A DNA stretch of 64,000 nt from Chitinophaga sp. HK235 (GCF_018255755.1 NZ_CP073766.1:6756501-6820500), one strand, 5' to 3'. Positions 46,301 through 54,545 are shown, numbered from the stretch's first letter. Numbers and translations: made by a program. Notes: generated by a model from the sequence alone, not told the origin.

Positions 46301-47645
46301 GATAGGGCCTTCTATTGTGTTGCGTGTAATGGCCGGAGATACCATCCAGTTAGGTGCTAAGGCATTTTATAAATCAGGAGCTCCCGCTAATAAAAGCAAC
46401 AATACTGCAGCCCCTGAAACAATGCTGGCCGATCTGATTGCAGCCTTCGGTGGAAATGCGACAGGGGAGGCTAGTCACGGTGGCCCTGCGCCAATAGCGC
46501 AGACACCTTTTAATGCCAATTTTTATAATCATGATTATCAGCGTTTAAAAGATAAAAATCCTGATGAGCAGAAACCTAATAAGCCCAAAGCCTATCTTAA
46601 TTTTGTATTGTTTGATGAGCAGTTTAAATTAGTAGAACAGAACAGCGGTGTTAAGCAGCTGAAAGAAGAGCCGGACCAGTTGCAGACGCTCACGCAGGAT
46701 AAAATGCCTATCAGTAAAAGTGGCTTTCTGTATGTGTACACCAGTAATGAAAGTGCGCAGGATGTATACTTCGATGATGTCGTAGTGACGCATGCTACCG
46801 GTCCTGTATTGGAGGAGACACATTATTATCCTTTTGGGTTGACGATGGCGGGGATTAGCTCAAATGCGCTGATGGGAATAAATTCTTCCGAGAATCAGAA
46901 GAAATACAATGGAAATGAGCTACAGAGCAAAGAGTTCAGTGATGATAGTGGATTAGAATGGTTTGACTTCAATGCAAGGACTTATGATCAGCAGCTTGGC
47001 CGATTTATGCAAATAGACCCTTGGATAGAGGTCGGTAGTCAGGAGATGTTGACTCCTTACCAATTTTCGTACAATAATCCTGTAAGATATAATGATCCTG
47101 ATGGCAGATGTCCGATTTGTCCAGTTGCAGTTCCAATAGCTGTTGAAGCTTTTGAGGCTTTTGAGGCTATTTGGATTGGTTATCGTTCCTATGCAACCAT
47201 AACCCATACTGTTATTCTATTGTCGGAAGGGGTAGGGAAAGATGGTGCACGTCCTCATGGGAAGGAGGTTGCTCCGGCGGCTAAAGATGAAACAGCTATT
47301 CCGTTACCAGCTCCAGGTAAGGCAATTGATGAAAAATCTAAACCCAAGGTTGCGCCAGAGGCATTGGATAAGTTGGAGCGAATGGGGACCATTACACCAG
47401 ATGATAAAACAGCACCAGATGATAAAAGAGAAACCAAGCCTAAGCCTAAACCTACAGAAGATCTTAATCGGACAGCTCAGGATGTTATATCTAAGGAGCG
47501 ACAGGGAGGTATAAATAGAGAATTTCCGGAACAGTATCGTGATAAGACACTAAGAGAAATACAAAAAGATGCTAATGCTGGAAATAAAGCAGCTCAAAAG
47601 GCACAAAAACTATTAAGAGATGGCCGATTTAAAAAAACAAAATAA
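43395..47645 (+). CDS. DUF6443/RHS-core protein with variable C-terminal toxin-like tail
   Basis: I start at ATG 43395, which gives a signal peptide (MNCFNKPIYILTLGTVLPAI, then SFAQ). The 1416-residue protein opens with a DUF6443 region (SYIDGLGRPVQTVVVQGS, YDIYGRVVTKYLPY), continues with many YD repeats, and ends its RHS core with FDFNARTYDQQLGRFMQIDP and YNNPVRYNDPDG (to residue 1237). The last 179 residues are different: an AT-rich coding stretch with a hydrophobic patch, a Pro/Lys/Asp linker and a basic 60-residue domain containing INREFPEQYRDKTLREI. This is the usual place for a toxin domain. The family is not identified. Confidence 0.88.
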   Translation: MNCFNKPIYILTLGTVLPAISFAQLSASRNYVSKTIVNKPGVSTAAQVDALPPEHRQQSVSYIDGLGRPVQTVVVQGSGDKRDLVTPVAYDIYGRVVTKYLPYVDAGSTAYGSFRENAYTDQSGFYSPANTTVKDVARDPYPYEQRFLEFSPMNRPLEMGAAGQSWQPASGHAVRTIQSQNTPEESVMHWTITGNALPVAADYQAGDLYKTITIDGQGRKKVEYRDRENKVVLRKVQLQDNPEAGHNGWLCTYYVFDDFNRLRYVIPPKAVTAISSSWSLSLNGVLEELCFVYTYDAKGRMITKKVPGAAVVEMVYDSRDRLVFSNDGNLRDKHQWMTTFYDARNRPVMTALYTDASATRTSLQAQMDNAVNTNIDLTYTFPGTEELELASFDGKPLYQARKSITLMNGFDTQVSGQTDLRIDSLLNGGTQVTTVANPLPGIAESALTRLTYTFYDDYTYAGVLPAMPQDFSVPQAGSSTTAVPVTAVSKMTRGLVTGTRVRVLGTDQWLTTTPYYTDKGQPLQIISENNRGGKDVATNLYDFEGKILSSYVRNSNPASAATPETRILTVMNYDHSGRLLDISKQLNNTGPLKKIVQNQYNTLGQLTTKTLGDNLDNLVYDYNIRGWLLGANRSYVKSVSGGNYFGFELAYDQPASVIDGSNYIKPQYNGNIAGTSWRSKGDQIRRKYDYSYDNTNRLTGADFNQQNTEGAPWTQDKANFTVNNLTYDENGNILTMKQKGVSAGEVIDLDDLKYGYNGLTNKLHYVTDKSNNPQSTLGDFKEITKDESQDYWYDLNGNMTRDNNKNIASISYNHLNLPERISIPNKGTIRYSYNAAGIKLRKTVNDSTVTPALVTTTDYLSGFEYKNDTLQHIAHEEGRIRAVVQPNTPVAFVYDYFEKDHLGNIRVVLTEQTSAATYVATMESGSAAKESALFSNLEDTRSPKPVGYPSGEANNKAVAKLNAQGGGKKIGPSIVLRVMAGDTIQLGAKAFYKSGAPANKSNNTAAPETMLADLIAAFGGNATGEASHGGPAPIAQTPFNANFYNHDYQRLKDKNPDEQKPNKPKAYLNFVLFDEQFKLVEQNSGVKQLKEEPDQLQTLTQDKMPISKSGFLYVYTSNESAQDVYFDDVVVTHATGPVLEETHYYPFGLTMAGISSNALMGINSSENQKKYNGNELQSKEFSDDSGLEWFDFNARTYDQQLGRFMQIDPWIEVGSQEMLTPYQFSYNNPVRYNDPDGRCPICPVAVPIAVEAFEAFEAIWIGYRSYATITHTVILLSEGVGKDGARPHGKEVAPAAKDETAIPLPAPGKAIDEKSKPKVAPEALDKLERMGTITPDDKTAPDDKRETKPKPKPTEDLNRTAQDVISKERQGGINREFPEQYRDKTLREIQKDANAGNKAAQKAQKLLRDGRFKKTK

Positions 47646-48075
47646 GGAAATATTTAAAATAGTGTGGCTCCCGGGAGAGCATGAAATAATTTTCAACGCA
47701 AAGACAGAGAGTCCATTGTCTCTGAAATCTCCTTTGTATGAACTGCTTAACCAATATTTAGATATTGATAAGTGGAAGATTCAATATAATCAGTTATACC
47801 TGGATTGGTTAGATGGTAATAGTGAGTCTATATATAATATTAACGATCAAATTAATTTATCAATAATCGATGCACTAATTAAGTTGAATAAGATTTTAGA
47901 TCAGCAAGCCATCTATTATTGGTTTGATATTGATAGAACCTTTACAGAAGGTTTTACCTGGAAATATTGCCCAATTTCAGGAGAGGAATTGATATGCTTG
48001 GGGAGTGGATATCCTGAGAAAAACGCTTTTATTTCTCCTAGGTATCCATTAATATTCCCGGATTATGAAGAGTAG
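47620..48075 (+). CDS. Small cytoplasmic protein, probable immunity gene of the RHS toxin
   Basis: The 151-residue protein has no signal peptide and overlaps the end of the RHS gene by 26 bases, starting inside the codons for its last residues. It is acidic, with Trp/Tyr-rich segments (WKIQYNQLYLDWLDG, YYWFDIDRTF) and ends YPLIFPDYEE. No family is recognised. Position and charge opposite to the basic toxin tail make an immunity role likely (inference). Confidence 0.7.
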   Translation: MADLKKQNKEIFKIVWLPGEHEIIFNAKTESPLSLKSPLYELLNQYLDIDKWKIQYNQLYLDWLDGNSESIYNINDQINLSIIDALIKLNKILDQQAIYYWFDIDRTFTEGFTWKYCPISGEELICLGSGYPEKNAFISPRYPLIFPDYEE

Positions 48076-48240
48076 AAACGGGAATTGGTGGGGTTGGACG
48101 GTTGTCTGCTAACAAACTGTCAAAGAAAATAAACTTATGTATTACCTGAAGCTTCTGATTATTATGATGTAATAATAAAATGCCTTTTGAGCTTAAGGGT
48201 GATAGTTTGTATTGTTGTTCAATTATTTAAATAGACCTAT

Positions 48241-48678
48241 GTGGAAAACAAAAAGTGGTTATGCCTGGTTACTGTTTGCATGATTATAACAGTAGTCTGT
48301 TTTAGCTGTGATTATGAAAACGTTCAGACTACAATAACAAAGCTACCTTCAAAACCAGGATACCCACCAATTTTCATAAAGCAAATGACGTGGGGATTAA
48401 CAGGGGACCAACAGGTAAATGTAATTTCAAATATTGATAGTACGGATTTCACGCCTCAAAGCTCACGTGAATATGTTTATAGAGGACTGTCTGCTATATA
48501 TTACAAACTACAGGATGATACATTGTTCATTTACACGCCAACAATCGCTCCTGTGCCACAAGATTTCAAAATACCTTATAAAGTAATTCAGATAGAGCTA
48601 AGCAATCCCGAAGCAATGGATTTAATTGTAAATGATAATTATAAACAAAAGGGGCTGACTCAAATTGGACCCGGTTAA
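48241..48678 (+). CDS. Hypothetical lipoprotein, intact copy of the gene fragment at 38989
   Basis: The frame starts with GTG at 48241 and gives a lipoprotein signal ending VVCFSC. The 145-residue protein contains IFIKQMTWGLTGDQQ and KIPYKVIQIELSNPEAM and is not recognised. Its 3' end is repeated in decayed form upstream of the RHS operon. The 165 bases before it are AT-rich and hold nothing I can name. Confidence 0.65.
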   Translation: MENKKWLCLVTVCMIITVVCFSCDYENVQTTITKLPSKPGYPPIFIKQMTWGLTGDQQVNVISNIDSTDFTPQSSREYVYRGLSAIYYKLQDDTLFIYTPTIAPVPQDFKIPYKVIQIELSNPEAMDLIVNDNYKQKGLTQIGPG

Positions 48679-48685
48679 AATATCG

Positions 48686-48712
48686 ACGGCCGCCTTTGTA
48701 CAAGGCGGCCGT
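48686..48712. terminator. Bidirectional terminator between the lipoprotein and TonB receptor genes
   Basis: ACGGCCGCCTT pairs with AAGGCGGCCGT around a 5-base loop, flanked by A- and T-rich runs, between convergent genes. Confidence 0.88.
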
Positions 48713-48730
48713 TAATATTTACAGTTTATC

Positions 48731-51106
48731 CTAAAACCCTACACTCACTCCCACAAAACAATTAAACCCTGCCATGGGGTAGTAGTAAGTATCATACACT
48801 ACCTTGTTCTGCTTCAGATCATAAGCACTGTAGGTGCTTCCGTTAGGCTCATATTTTTTATTGAAGATATTGTTGAGCATAAGTTGCAGTCCCAGTTCGC
48901 GGAATAACGGTTGCGGTACTACGTAGTTGAAACGAAGGTTGCTTACGTAATAAGGATCGAGACTGGCATCGTTGCTGGAAGTATTAGCCAGATACTGACG
49001 GCTGACGTATTTGCCGATCAGGTCTATGGTGAGACCTTTCAGCGGACGGGCAGTCAGTGTGTATCCACCTACGAAGGAAGGGGAGAAGGAGATGTTTGTT
49101 TTCTTATATGTCTCAGTGTGGGCTACAGCATTGCTGTCGTAGGAGATAGCATTGTAGTCCAGTACTTTATTCTGGCTGAAAGCTGCGTTGGCAGCGATGG
49201 AGAAGATATTGCTCAGTTTAACGTTACCACTCACTTCCACGCCTGCACGATAACTCTTAGGTATGTTGGTACGAACATAAGCACCTACATCGGTGAGCAT
49301 ACCGGTTTGTACGAGCTGGTTTTTATAGTTCATGTAGTATACGTTGGCCTGGAGGGAGGCGATGCTGTTGCTCCAGGAGTAACCGGCTTCGAGGTCGCGG
49401 AGTACTTCGGGTTTAGGCTGTGTTACGCCGTAGTTGGATTCGAAGTCAACACGATTAGGTTCTTTATGCGCCACGGCGATGGAGGCAAACACCCGGCTGG
49501 CGGGACTGAGCAGATAAGAGATGCCAGCCTTAGGATTAAAGAAGTTATAGTAGACATGCGCCATATATTCCGGTGCGGCTTCAAAGCCGTTCATGTTGTA
49601 GGCGATGTTGCGGTACTGCAGATCGGCGAAGAGACGCAGTGCTTCAGTGATTTTGTATTCTCCTTTCCAGTAGATGTTGAAATCGTTTTTGTCGGCGGGG
49701 TAGCGGTAGTATTCATGGTCTTTGTCTATGCCGACTTTAGCCCAGATGACTTTACCGTAGTGATCACCGGTATAGCGGTTCCAGCCGCCGCCGAGGCTCC
49801 AGTTGAATTTGTTGCCGGTACGGTTCACAGAGAAGACGCTGCCGTAGAAGTAGTTGTCGAGCCAGAGCTGACGTACCAGGTCGGTGCTGGTAACTGGGGT
49901 GCCGTTGATTTCGAAGGGAGGCAGACCGTAATCAGAGAGTGCACTGTTGGCTCTATATTGTTCGTAGTAGCCGCGGCCACGGGTGAGGTGCAGGGCTACG
50001 TTGAAGTTGAGACCGGAATTTATTTCCTGATTGAGGAACAGCTGATAGTGGTCCTGTTGGTAGTTGTCAGTTTCGTTGTTGTAGGGAGTACCGGGTTTTG
50101 CGGTGCCGGCAGAGTTATATGTCCTGGCGGAGTCCAGGAATGCCTTTGGTACGCCGTTCCAGGCCTGGTATGTTTTTTCTTTGCCGGAGAAGATGTTGAG
50201 GCGCAGCGCTGTCTTTTTGGAGATGTACGCGGCGGAAGTATAGAAGGAGCGCAGGTCAGAGGTGGCGCGGTCTATATATCCGTCGGAGGTGATTTTAGAC
50301 AGGCGTGCGTCGATGGTGAAGTGGTCGTTGATAAGGCCGGAACCTACTTTGACAGTATTTTTCCAGCTGTTGAAGGAGCCGAAGCTGCTATTGATTTCAC
50401 CATATGCTTTTTCACGGAATTCGTTGGTGCTGAGGTTGAGCGTGGCCCCGAAGGCGGCGGCTCCGTTGGTGGAGGTACCTACACCGCGTTGCAATTCTAT
50501 GCTGCTCACGGAGGAGGCAAAATCAGGCATGTTCACGAAGAAAGTACCTTGTGATTCCGCATCGTTGACAGGTATACCGTTAACGGTAACGTTGATGCGG
50601 GTGATGTCGGAGCCACGTACGCGCATGCCCGTATAGCCGATACCGGTACCGGCGTCGGAGCTGGTGACTACGCCGGGTTGTTGGTCCAGCAGTATGGGCA
50701 GGTCTTGTCCGAGGTTGGCCTTTTTGATATCGGCAGCAGATAAAGTGCTGTTCACAAACGGAGCGTTTTTACCGGCGCGGAGACTGCTGATCTCTACCGG
50801 TTTCACAAGAAGGCCGGTTTCTTCCAGTGCGATATCTGCCACCTGTGTGCTGTTGGAAGCCTGCAGGGTGGTGTTGTAGGATTTGTAACCGATATAACTT
50901 ACCTGAAGCGTATAATTTCCTTTTTTAGGGAGATGAATGCTGTAACGGCCTTTTTGATCTGTTAAGGTGCCTGTTTGGTTGATAGAGATGGTAACACCTT
51001 CCAGCGGTTTACCATTGGTTTTACTGGTAACGGTACCCGTCAGCAGGGATTGTGCCTGTAAAGTGCCTGCTATAGACAGCAGCACCAGCAACATAAGCTG
51101 TTTCAT
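48731..51106 (-). CDS. TonB-dependent receptor, TPP-riboswitch controlled (thiamine uptake candidate)
   Basis: The 791-residue outer-membrane protein has a signal peptide (MKQLMLLVLLSIAGTLQAQ), a CarboxypepD_reg-like domain (LTGTVTSKTNGKPLEGVTIS, about 22-95), a plug domain with MRVRGSDITRINVTVNGIPV and IELQRGVGTSTNGAAAFGA, and a beta-barrel ending FVGVSVGF with the C-terminal Phe. It has no SusC/SusD context. A thiamine pyrophosphate riboswitch precedes the gene, so its cargo is probably thiamine or a precursor, as for the THI-regulated omr1 receptors described in Bacteroidota. Confidence 0.92.
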   Translation of the reverse strand: MKQLMLLVLLSIAGTLQAQSLLTGTVTSKTNGKPLEGVTISINQTGTLTDQKGRYSIHLPKKGNYTLQVSYIGYKSYNTTLQASNSTQVADIALEETGLLVKPVEISSLRAGKNAPFVNSTLSAADIKKANLGQDLPILLDQQPGVVTSSDAGTGIGYTGMRVRGSDITRINVTVNGIPVNDAESQGTFFVNMPDFASSVSSIELQRGVGTSTNGAAAFGATLNLSTNEFREKAYGEINSSFGSFNSWKNTVKVGSGLINDHFTIDARLSKITSDGYIDRATSDLRSFYTSAAYISKKTALRLNIFSGKEKTYQAWNGVPKAFLDSARTYNSAGTAKPGTPYNNETDNYQQDHYQLFLNQEINSGLNFNVALHLTRGRGYYEQYRANSALSDYGLPPFEINGTPVTSTDLVRQLWLDNYFYGSVFSVNRTGNKFNWSLGGGWNRYTGDHYGKVIWAKVGIDKDHEYYRYPADKNDFNIYWKGEYKITEALRLFADLQYRNIAYNMNGFEAAPEYMAHVYYNFFNPKAGISYLLSPASRVFASIAVAHKEPNRVDFESNYGVTQPKPEVLRDLEAGYSWSNSIASLQANVYYMNYKNQLVQTGMLTDVGAYVRTNIPKSYRAGVEVSGNVKLSNIFSIAANAAFSQNKVLDYNAISYDSNAVAHTETYKKTNISFSPSFVGGYTLTARPLKGLTIDLIGKYVSRQYLANTSSNDASLDPYYVSNLRFNYVVPQPLFRELGLQLMLNNIFNKKYEPNGSTYSAYDLKQNKVVYDTYYYPMAGFNCFVGVSVGF

Positions 51107-51137
51107 TTTTAAATATGTCTGTTTTCTGTTTTCAATT

Positions 51138-51210
51138 TCCTAACCAGCATTACCTGGTCCAGGTTCTGTGGGTGTGATCTCAGCCTGAAAAGTAAGGCAC
51201 CCCATAAATG
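51138..51210 (-). promoter_or_regulatory. TPP riboswitch (THI element)
   Basis: On the minus strand the conserved pieces follow in order: GGGGTGCC (51203-51196), then CTGAGA, then ACCC, then AGAACCTG-GACCAGGTAATGCTGG, ending near 51138. This is the classic TPP aptamer. It starts about 35 bases after the promoter -7 box and ends about 30 bases before the TonB receptor start, so it would repress the receptor when TPP is plentiful. Confidence 0.93.
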
Positions 51211-51241
51211 GCGAAGGAGTTGTTGATTCCTTGCTAAGCTG

Positions 51242-51249
51242 CAAAGATA
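51242..51249 (-). promoter_or_regulatory. -7 element of the TonB receptor promoter
   Basis: On the minus strand TATCTTTG matches TAnnTTTG. Transcription would begin just before the riboswitch. No TTG is seen at the -33 distance. Confidence 0.6.
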
Positions 51250-51388
51250 GGTTAATAAAAACATAAAATTGTTTTTTGTTGACAGGTGTGTGTAGCCGCT
51301 GGCGTGAAAACGGAAAAAATGATGTATTTTCCTGCTGCACTTCTCTCAATCATCTTGTATAAATTTTTAACCATTAAATCTTTATCAG

Positions 51389-51796
51389 ATGATCAAACTT
51401 CAGTTAATCGGCCATTTGGGCCGGGATGTAGTCAGGAAGGAAGTGAACGGCAATGTGGTGCTTAATTTTCCGGTGGCGGTGAATGAGCGTTTCAGAAACC
51501 ACGCCGGCGTGCTGGAAGAACGGACCACCTGGGTGGACTGCTCTTTGTGGAACAGGGAAGGACTGGCACCTTATCTGAACCAGGGTGTGCTGGTATTTGT
51601 GGAAGGAGCGCCCAAATCGGAAGGTTACATCACTAAAAACAACAATCCTGCGGGAGCACTCCGGCTCCGGGTTTTCCAGCTGCAGCTGCTTAGCCGTAAG
51701 GATGATGAAAAACGCCGCACGATCATGCCTGAAGTTCCGGCTGTTCCCGAGCAGGAGCTTGTGGAAGAACAACCCGCCGACGATCTGCCCTTCTAA
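51389..51796 (+). CDS. ssb: Single-stranded DNA-binding protein
   Basis: The 135-residue OB-fold protein begins IKLQLIGHLGRDVVRKEVNG and contains FPVAVNERFRN and the WVDCSLWNREG strand. It ends in the acidic tip ADDLPF that recruits repair and replication partners. It is smaller than the main SSB of many relatives, so the genome may carry a second copy. It is transcribed alone. Confidence 0.92.
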   Translation: MIKLQLIGHLGRDVVRKEVNGNVVLNFPVAVNERFRNHAGVLEERTTWVDCSLWNREGLAPYLNQGVLVFVEGAPKSEGYITKNNNPAGALRLRVFQLQLLSRKDDEKRRTIMPEVPAVPEQELVEEQPADDLPF

Positions 51797-51816
51797 ATAA
51801 AACATGCATTCCAACA

Positions 51817-51854
51817 GGAAGGGCTGTCTCTGGTAATGGAGACAGCTTCTTTTC
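51817..51854 (+). terminator. Terminator of ssb
   Basis: GGCTGTCTC pairs with GAGACAGCT around an 8-base loop, followed by TTCTTTTCC. It shares the 14-base GTAATGGAGACAGC with the terminator at 61298. The following 210 bases up to the tRNA promoter are AT-rich with no feature seen. Confidence 0.8.
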
Positions 51855-52040
51855 CGATAAGGTTATTGCTCCCATTCACCATATCATATCTTTTAGTATG
51901 TATGTGTTGTTAGTTGTATATAATAATTTTTAGTAGAATCTATTGGCCACAGGATATAGTGCCCTGGCGGATTGCTTTCATTTTTACCCCTCAGAAATAT
52001 TACCCCAACACCCCCTTTTTTAATTTTTTTTTAAAAAGAT

Positions 52041-52070
52041 TTGGTGTGAATGAAAATAATTCTATCTTTG
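52041..52070 (+). promoter_or_regulatory. Promoter of the initiator tRNA gene
   Basis: TATCTTTG (52063-52070) is an exact -7 box and TTG (52041-52043) lies 19 bases upstream as the -33 box. The tRNA begins ten bases later. Confidence 0.78.
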
Positions 52071-52079
52071 CACCCTCAT

Positions 52080-52151
<72 letters not shown>

Positions 52152-52188
52152 CAAAGAGCGCATCAGCGCTGGTAAAGAGACCAGAAAG

Positions 52189-52213
52189 AGCCGAAGAAAT
52201 TCGGCTTTTTTTA
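52189..52213 (+). terminator. Terminator after the tRNA gene
   Basis: AGCCGAA pairs with TTCGGCT around a GAAA-type loop, followed by seven T. Confidence 0.9.
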
Positions 52214-52263
52214 TTTCCGTAAGTTTGAGCTGTGGAATGCATCACAGCCTTCATAAGATCATC

Positions 52264-53133
52264 ATGCACAAAGCAGGTTTTGTAAACATATTCGGTAAGC
52301 CCAATGCGGGAAAAAGTACCTTGCTCAACGCCATCATCGGTGAAAAGCTGGCTATCATATCCCCCAAGGTGCAAACCACCAGACATCGTATCACAGGCGT
52401 ATTGACAGAGCCGGGCTACCAGATCGTATTCTCCGATACCCCTGGTATCATCGACCCGAAATATAAACTGCACGAAAAAATGATGAGTGCGGTGAAATCA
52501 GCCCTGGAAGATGCTGACGTGGCTTTACTGATCATGGACGCAAAAGACTCGCTGGAAGAAAACCTCGAACTGTTCGAATCCTTACGGCTCAAAGTACCGG
52601 CTATCCTCATCATCAACAAAATGGATAACCTCGTTAAAGCAGACATGGACGCACTGCTCGAACGGGTTAAAGCATGGGGAAAAGCCAAAGCGGTAGTAGC
52701 TATCTCTGCCAGACAGAAAAAAGGACTCCCCGAACTGATGAAGGAAATCGTTGCCATGCTCCCGGAAGGGAACCCTTTTTACCCGGACGATACCCTCACG
52801 GACAAGTCTACACGTTTTCTGGTGGCAGAAATGATACGGGAAAAAATCTTCCAGTTGTTTGAAGAAGAAATCCCTTACCATACTACCGTAATCGTCACTC
52901 AGTTCCAGGAAAAGGAAACACTGACTAAAATAACGGCAGAGATCATCGTTACCCGTGATACGCAGAAAGGCATCATTCTTGGAGAAGGAGGTAAATCGAT
53001 CCGTGAGCTGGGAACACAGGCCAGAAAAGAAATCGAGCAATTCATCGAACGTAAGGTGTTCCTCGAACTGTTCGTTAAGGTACGTGGTAAATGGAGAGAC
53101 AACGATCTCTTCCTGAAAGAATACGGATATTAA
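52264..53133 (+). CDS. era: GTPase Era
   Basis: Era binds 16S rRNA and assists 30S maturation. I start at ATG 52264 (MHKAGFVNIFGKPNAGKS); the frame is open further to a TTG at 52225. The 289-residue protein has the G1 loop GKPNAGKST, DTPG (G3) and NKMD (G4). Its C-terminal KH domain contains GIILGEGGKSIRELG. The length is normal. der follows 43 bases downstream. Confidence 0.96.
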   Translation: MHKAGFVNIFGKPNAGKSTLLNAIIGEKLAIISPKVQTTRHRITGVLTEPGYQIVFSDTPGIIDPKYKLHEKMMSAVKSALEDADVALLIMDAKDSLEENLELFESLRLKVPAILIINKMDNLVKADMDALLERVKAWGKAKAVVAISARQKKGLPELMKEIVAMLPEGNPFYPDDTLTDKSTRFLVAEMIREKIFQLFEEEIPYHTTVIVTQFQEKETLTKITAEIIVTRDTQKGIILGEGGKSIRELGTQARKEIEQFIERKVFLELFVKVRGKWRDNDLFLKEYGY

Positions 53134-53176
53134 TTCCGTTGTGCACAATTTTTAAAAATAGTAATAGTAATATACA

Positions 53177-54490
53177 ATGGCTGGATTTACAGTAGCTATA
53201 GTGGGCCGCCCGAACGTGGGCAAATCAACGTTGTTCAACCGTTTACTGGAACAGCGCAGAGCTATCGTAGACGATCAGAGCGGTGTAACGCGTGATCGTC
53301 AATATGGTATTGCGGACTGGAACGGCAAATCTTTCAACGTGATCGATACCGGCGGGTTTGTATCCAACAGTGATGATGTATTTGAACGGGAAATCCGTAA
53401 ACAGGCCAAAGTGGCCATGGATGAAGCAAACGTGCTGATATTCATGACCGATGTATCAACCGGCATCACCGATCTCGATTCCGATGTGGCCAATCTCCTG
53501 CGCCGTACTTCCAAACCGGTATACCTGGTTGTCAATAAAGTGGATAACGGCCAGCGTCAGCTGGAAGCCACTGAGTTCTACAGCCTTGGCTTCGATAAAA
53601 CCTTCTTCCTCTCTTCTATGAGTGGAAGCGGTACCGGTGAACTGCTCGATGATATCGTAACCAATATCACCGATGATATGGAAGACCCCAACCTGGAATC
53701 CAATATCCCTAAAATTGCGATCATTGGCCAGCCTAATGTGGGTAAATCTTCCCTGCTCAACGCCCTCGTGGGTGCAGACCGTAACATCGTATCCGATATC
53801 GCCGGTACTACCCGCGATACCATCCATACCCGGTACAACATGTACCAAAAGGATTTTATCCTCATCGATACCGCCGGTATCAGACGTAAACAAAAGGTAA
53901 ATGAAGACCTGGAGTTTTACTCCGTTATCCGCGCTATCAAAGCTGTAGATGAATCCGATGTGGTGATGCTCCTGCTGGATGCTGAAAAAGGCATCACGGC
54001 CCAGGACCTCAGCATCTTTAGCCTCGCTGCCCGTAAAGGTAAAGGCGTGGTGGTGCTGGTCAACAAATGGGACCTGATGGAAAAAAGCACCAACACTGCC
54101 CGCGACTACGAAAAAGACCTGAAAAAACGCCTGGCTCCTTTCTCCGATGTACCGGTGATCTTCACCTCCGTCGTCGAAAAGCAACGTATCTTCAAAGCGA
54201 TAGAAACCGCACTGGAAGTATACGACAACCGCCAGCGCAGAGTACAGACCTCCCGCCTCAACGAGGTGATGCTCAAAGCTATCGAAGCTTTTCACCCGCC
54301 GGTAGTAAGAGGTATTCCTATCCGTATCAAGTATGTAACGCAACTGCCTACGCATACACCGGCCTTTGCTTTCTTCTGTAACCTGCCGGATGATGTGAAG
54401 ACGCCTTACAGAAATTATCTTGAAAATCAGCTTCGGACAAACTTTGATTTCAGAGGGGTGCCGATCAAAATTTTCTTCCGTAAAAAATAG
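53177..54490 (+). CDS. der: GTPase Der (EngA)
   Basis: Der is a double GTPase needed for 50S assembly. The 437-residue protein has two G domains, with P-loops GRPNVGKSTLFN near residue 10 and GQPNVGKSSLLN near residue 184, each with its own DTGG or DTAG and NKVD or NKWD motif. A KH-like domain ends the protein. It follows era, and the pair forms a ribosome-assembly operon. Confidence 0.97.
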   Translation: MAGFTVAIVGRPNVGKSTLFNRLLEQRRAIVDDQSGVTRDRQYGIADWNGKSFNVIDTGGFVSNSDDVFEREIRKQAKVAMDEANVLIFMTDVSTGITDLDSDVANLLRRTSKPVYLVVNKVDNGQRQLEATEFYSLGFDKTFFLSSMSGSGTGELLDDIVTNITDDMEDPNLESNIPKIAIIGQPNVGKSSLLNALVGADRNIVSDIAGTTRDTIHTRYNMYQKDFILIDTAGIRRKQKVNEDLEFYSVIRAIKAVDESDVVMLLLDAEKGITAQDLSIFSLAARKGKGVVVLVNKWDLMEKSTNTARDYEKDLKKRLAPFSDVPVIFTSVVEKQRIFKAIETALEVYDNRQRRVQTSRLNEVMLKAIEAFHPPVVRGIPIRIKYVTQLPTHTPAFAFFCNLPDDVKTPYRNYLENQLRTNFDFRGVPIKIFFRKK

Positions 54491-54516
54491 TCGAAAAAAA
54501 ACGGGGTGAATTGATT

Positions 54517-54545
54517 TTGCATTCTGAAAATATTCTATACCTTTG
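54517..54545 (+). promoter_or_regulatory. Promoter of the Ala-rich lipoprotein gene
   Basis: TACCTTTG (54538-54545) is an exact -7 box with TTG (54517-54519) 18 bases upstream. The start codon lies 31 bases after the -7 box. Confidence 0.78.

Noticed and set aside
48180..48240. Short frame MPFELKGDSL resembling ELKGNSL of the first RHS protein
   Set aside because: Seven similar residues are too few, and no further similarity extends on either side.
36207..48678. Prophage or transposon as the source of the accessory region
   Set aside because: No integrase, transposase, phage structural gene or flanking tRNA attachment repeat is visible. The only duplicated sequence is the lipoprotein gene end.
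48911..50554. 547-codon open frame on the plus strand
   Set aside because: It lies wholly antisense to the TonB-dependent receptor, whose signal peptide, plug and barrel motifs are clear. The composition is that of a shadow frame.
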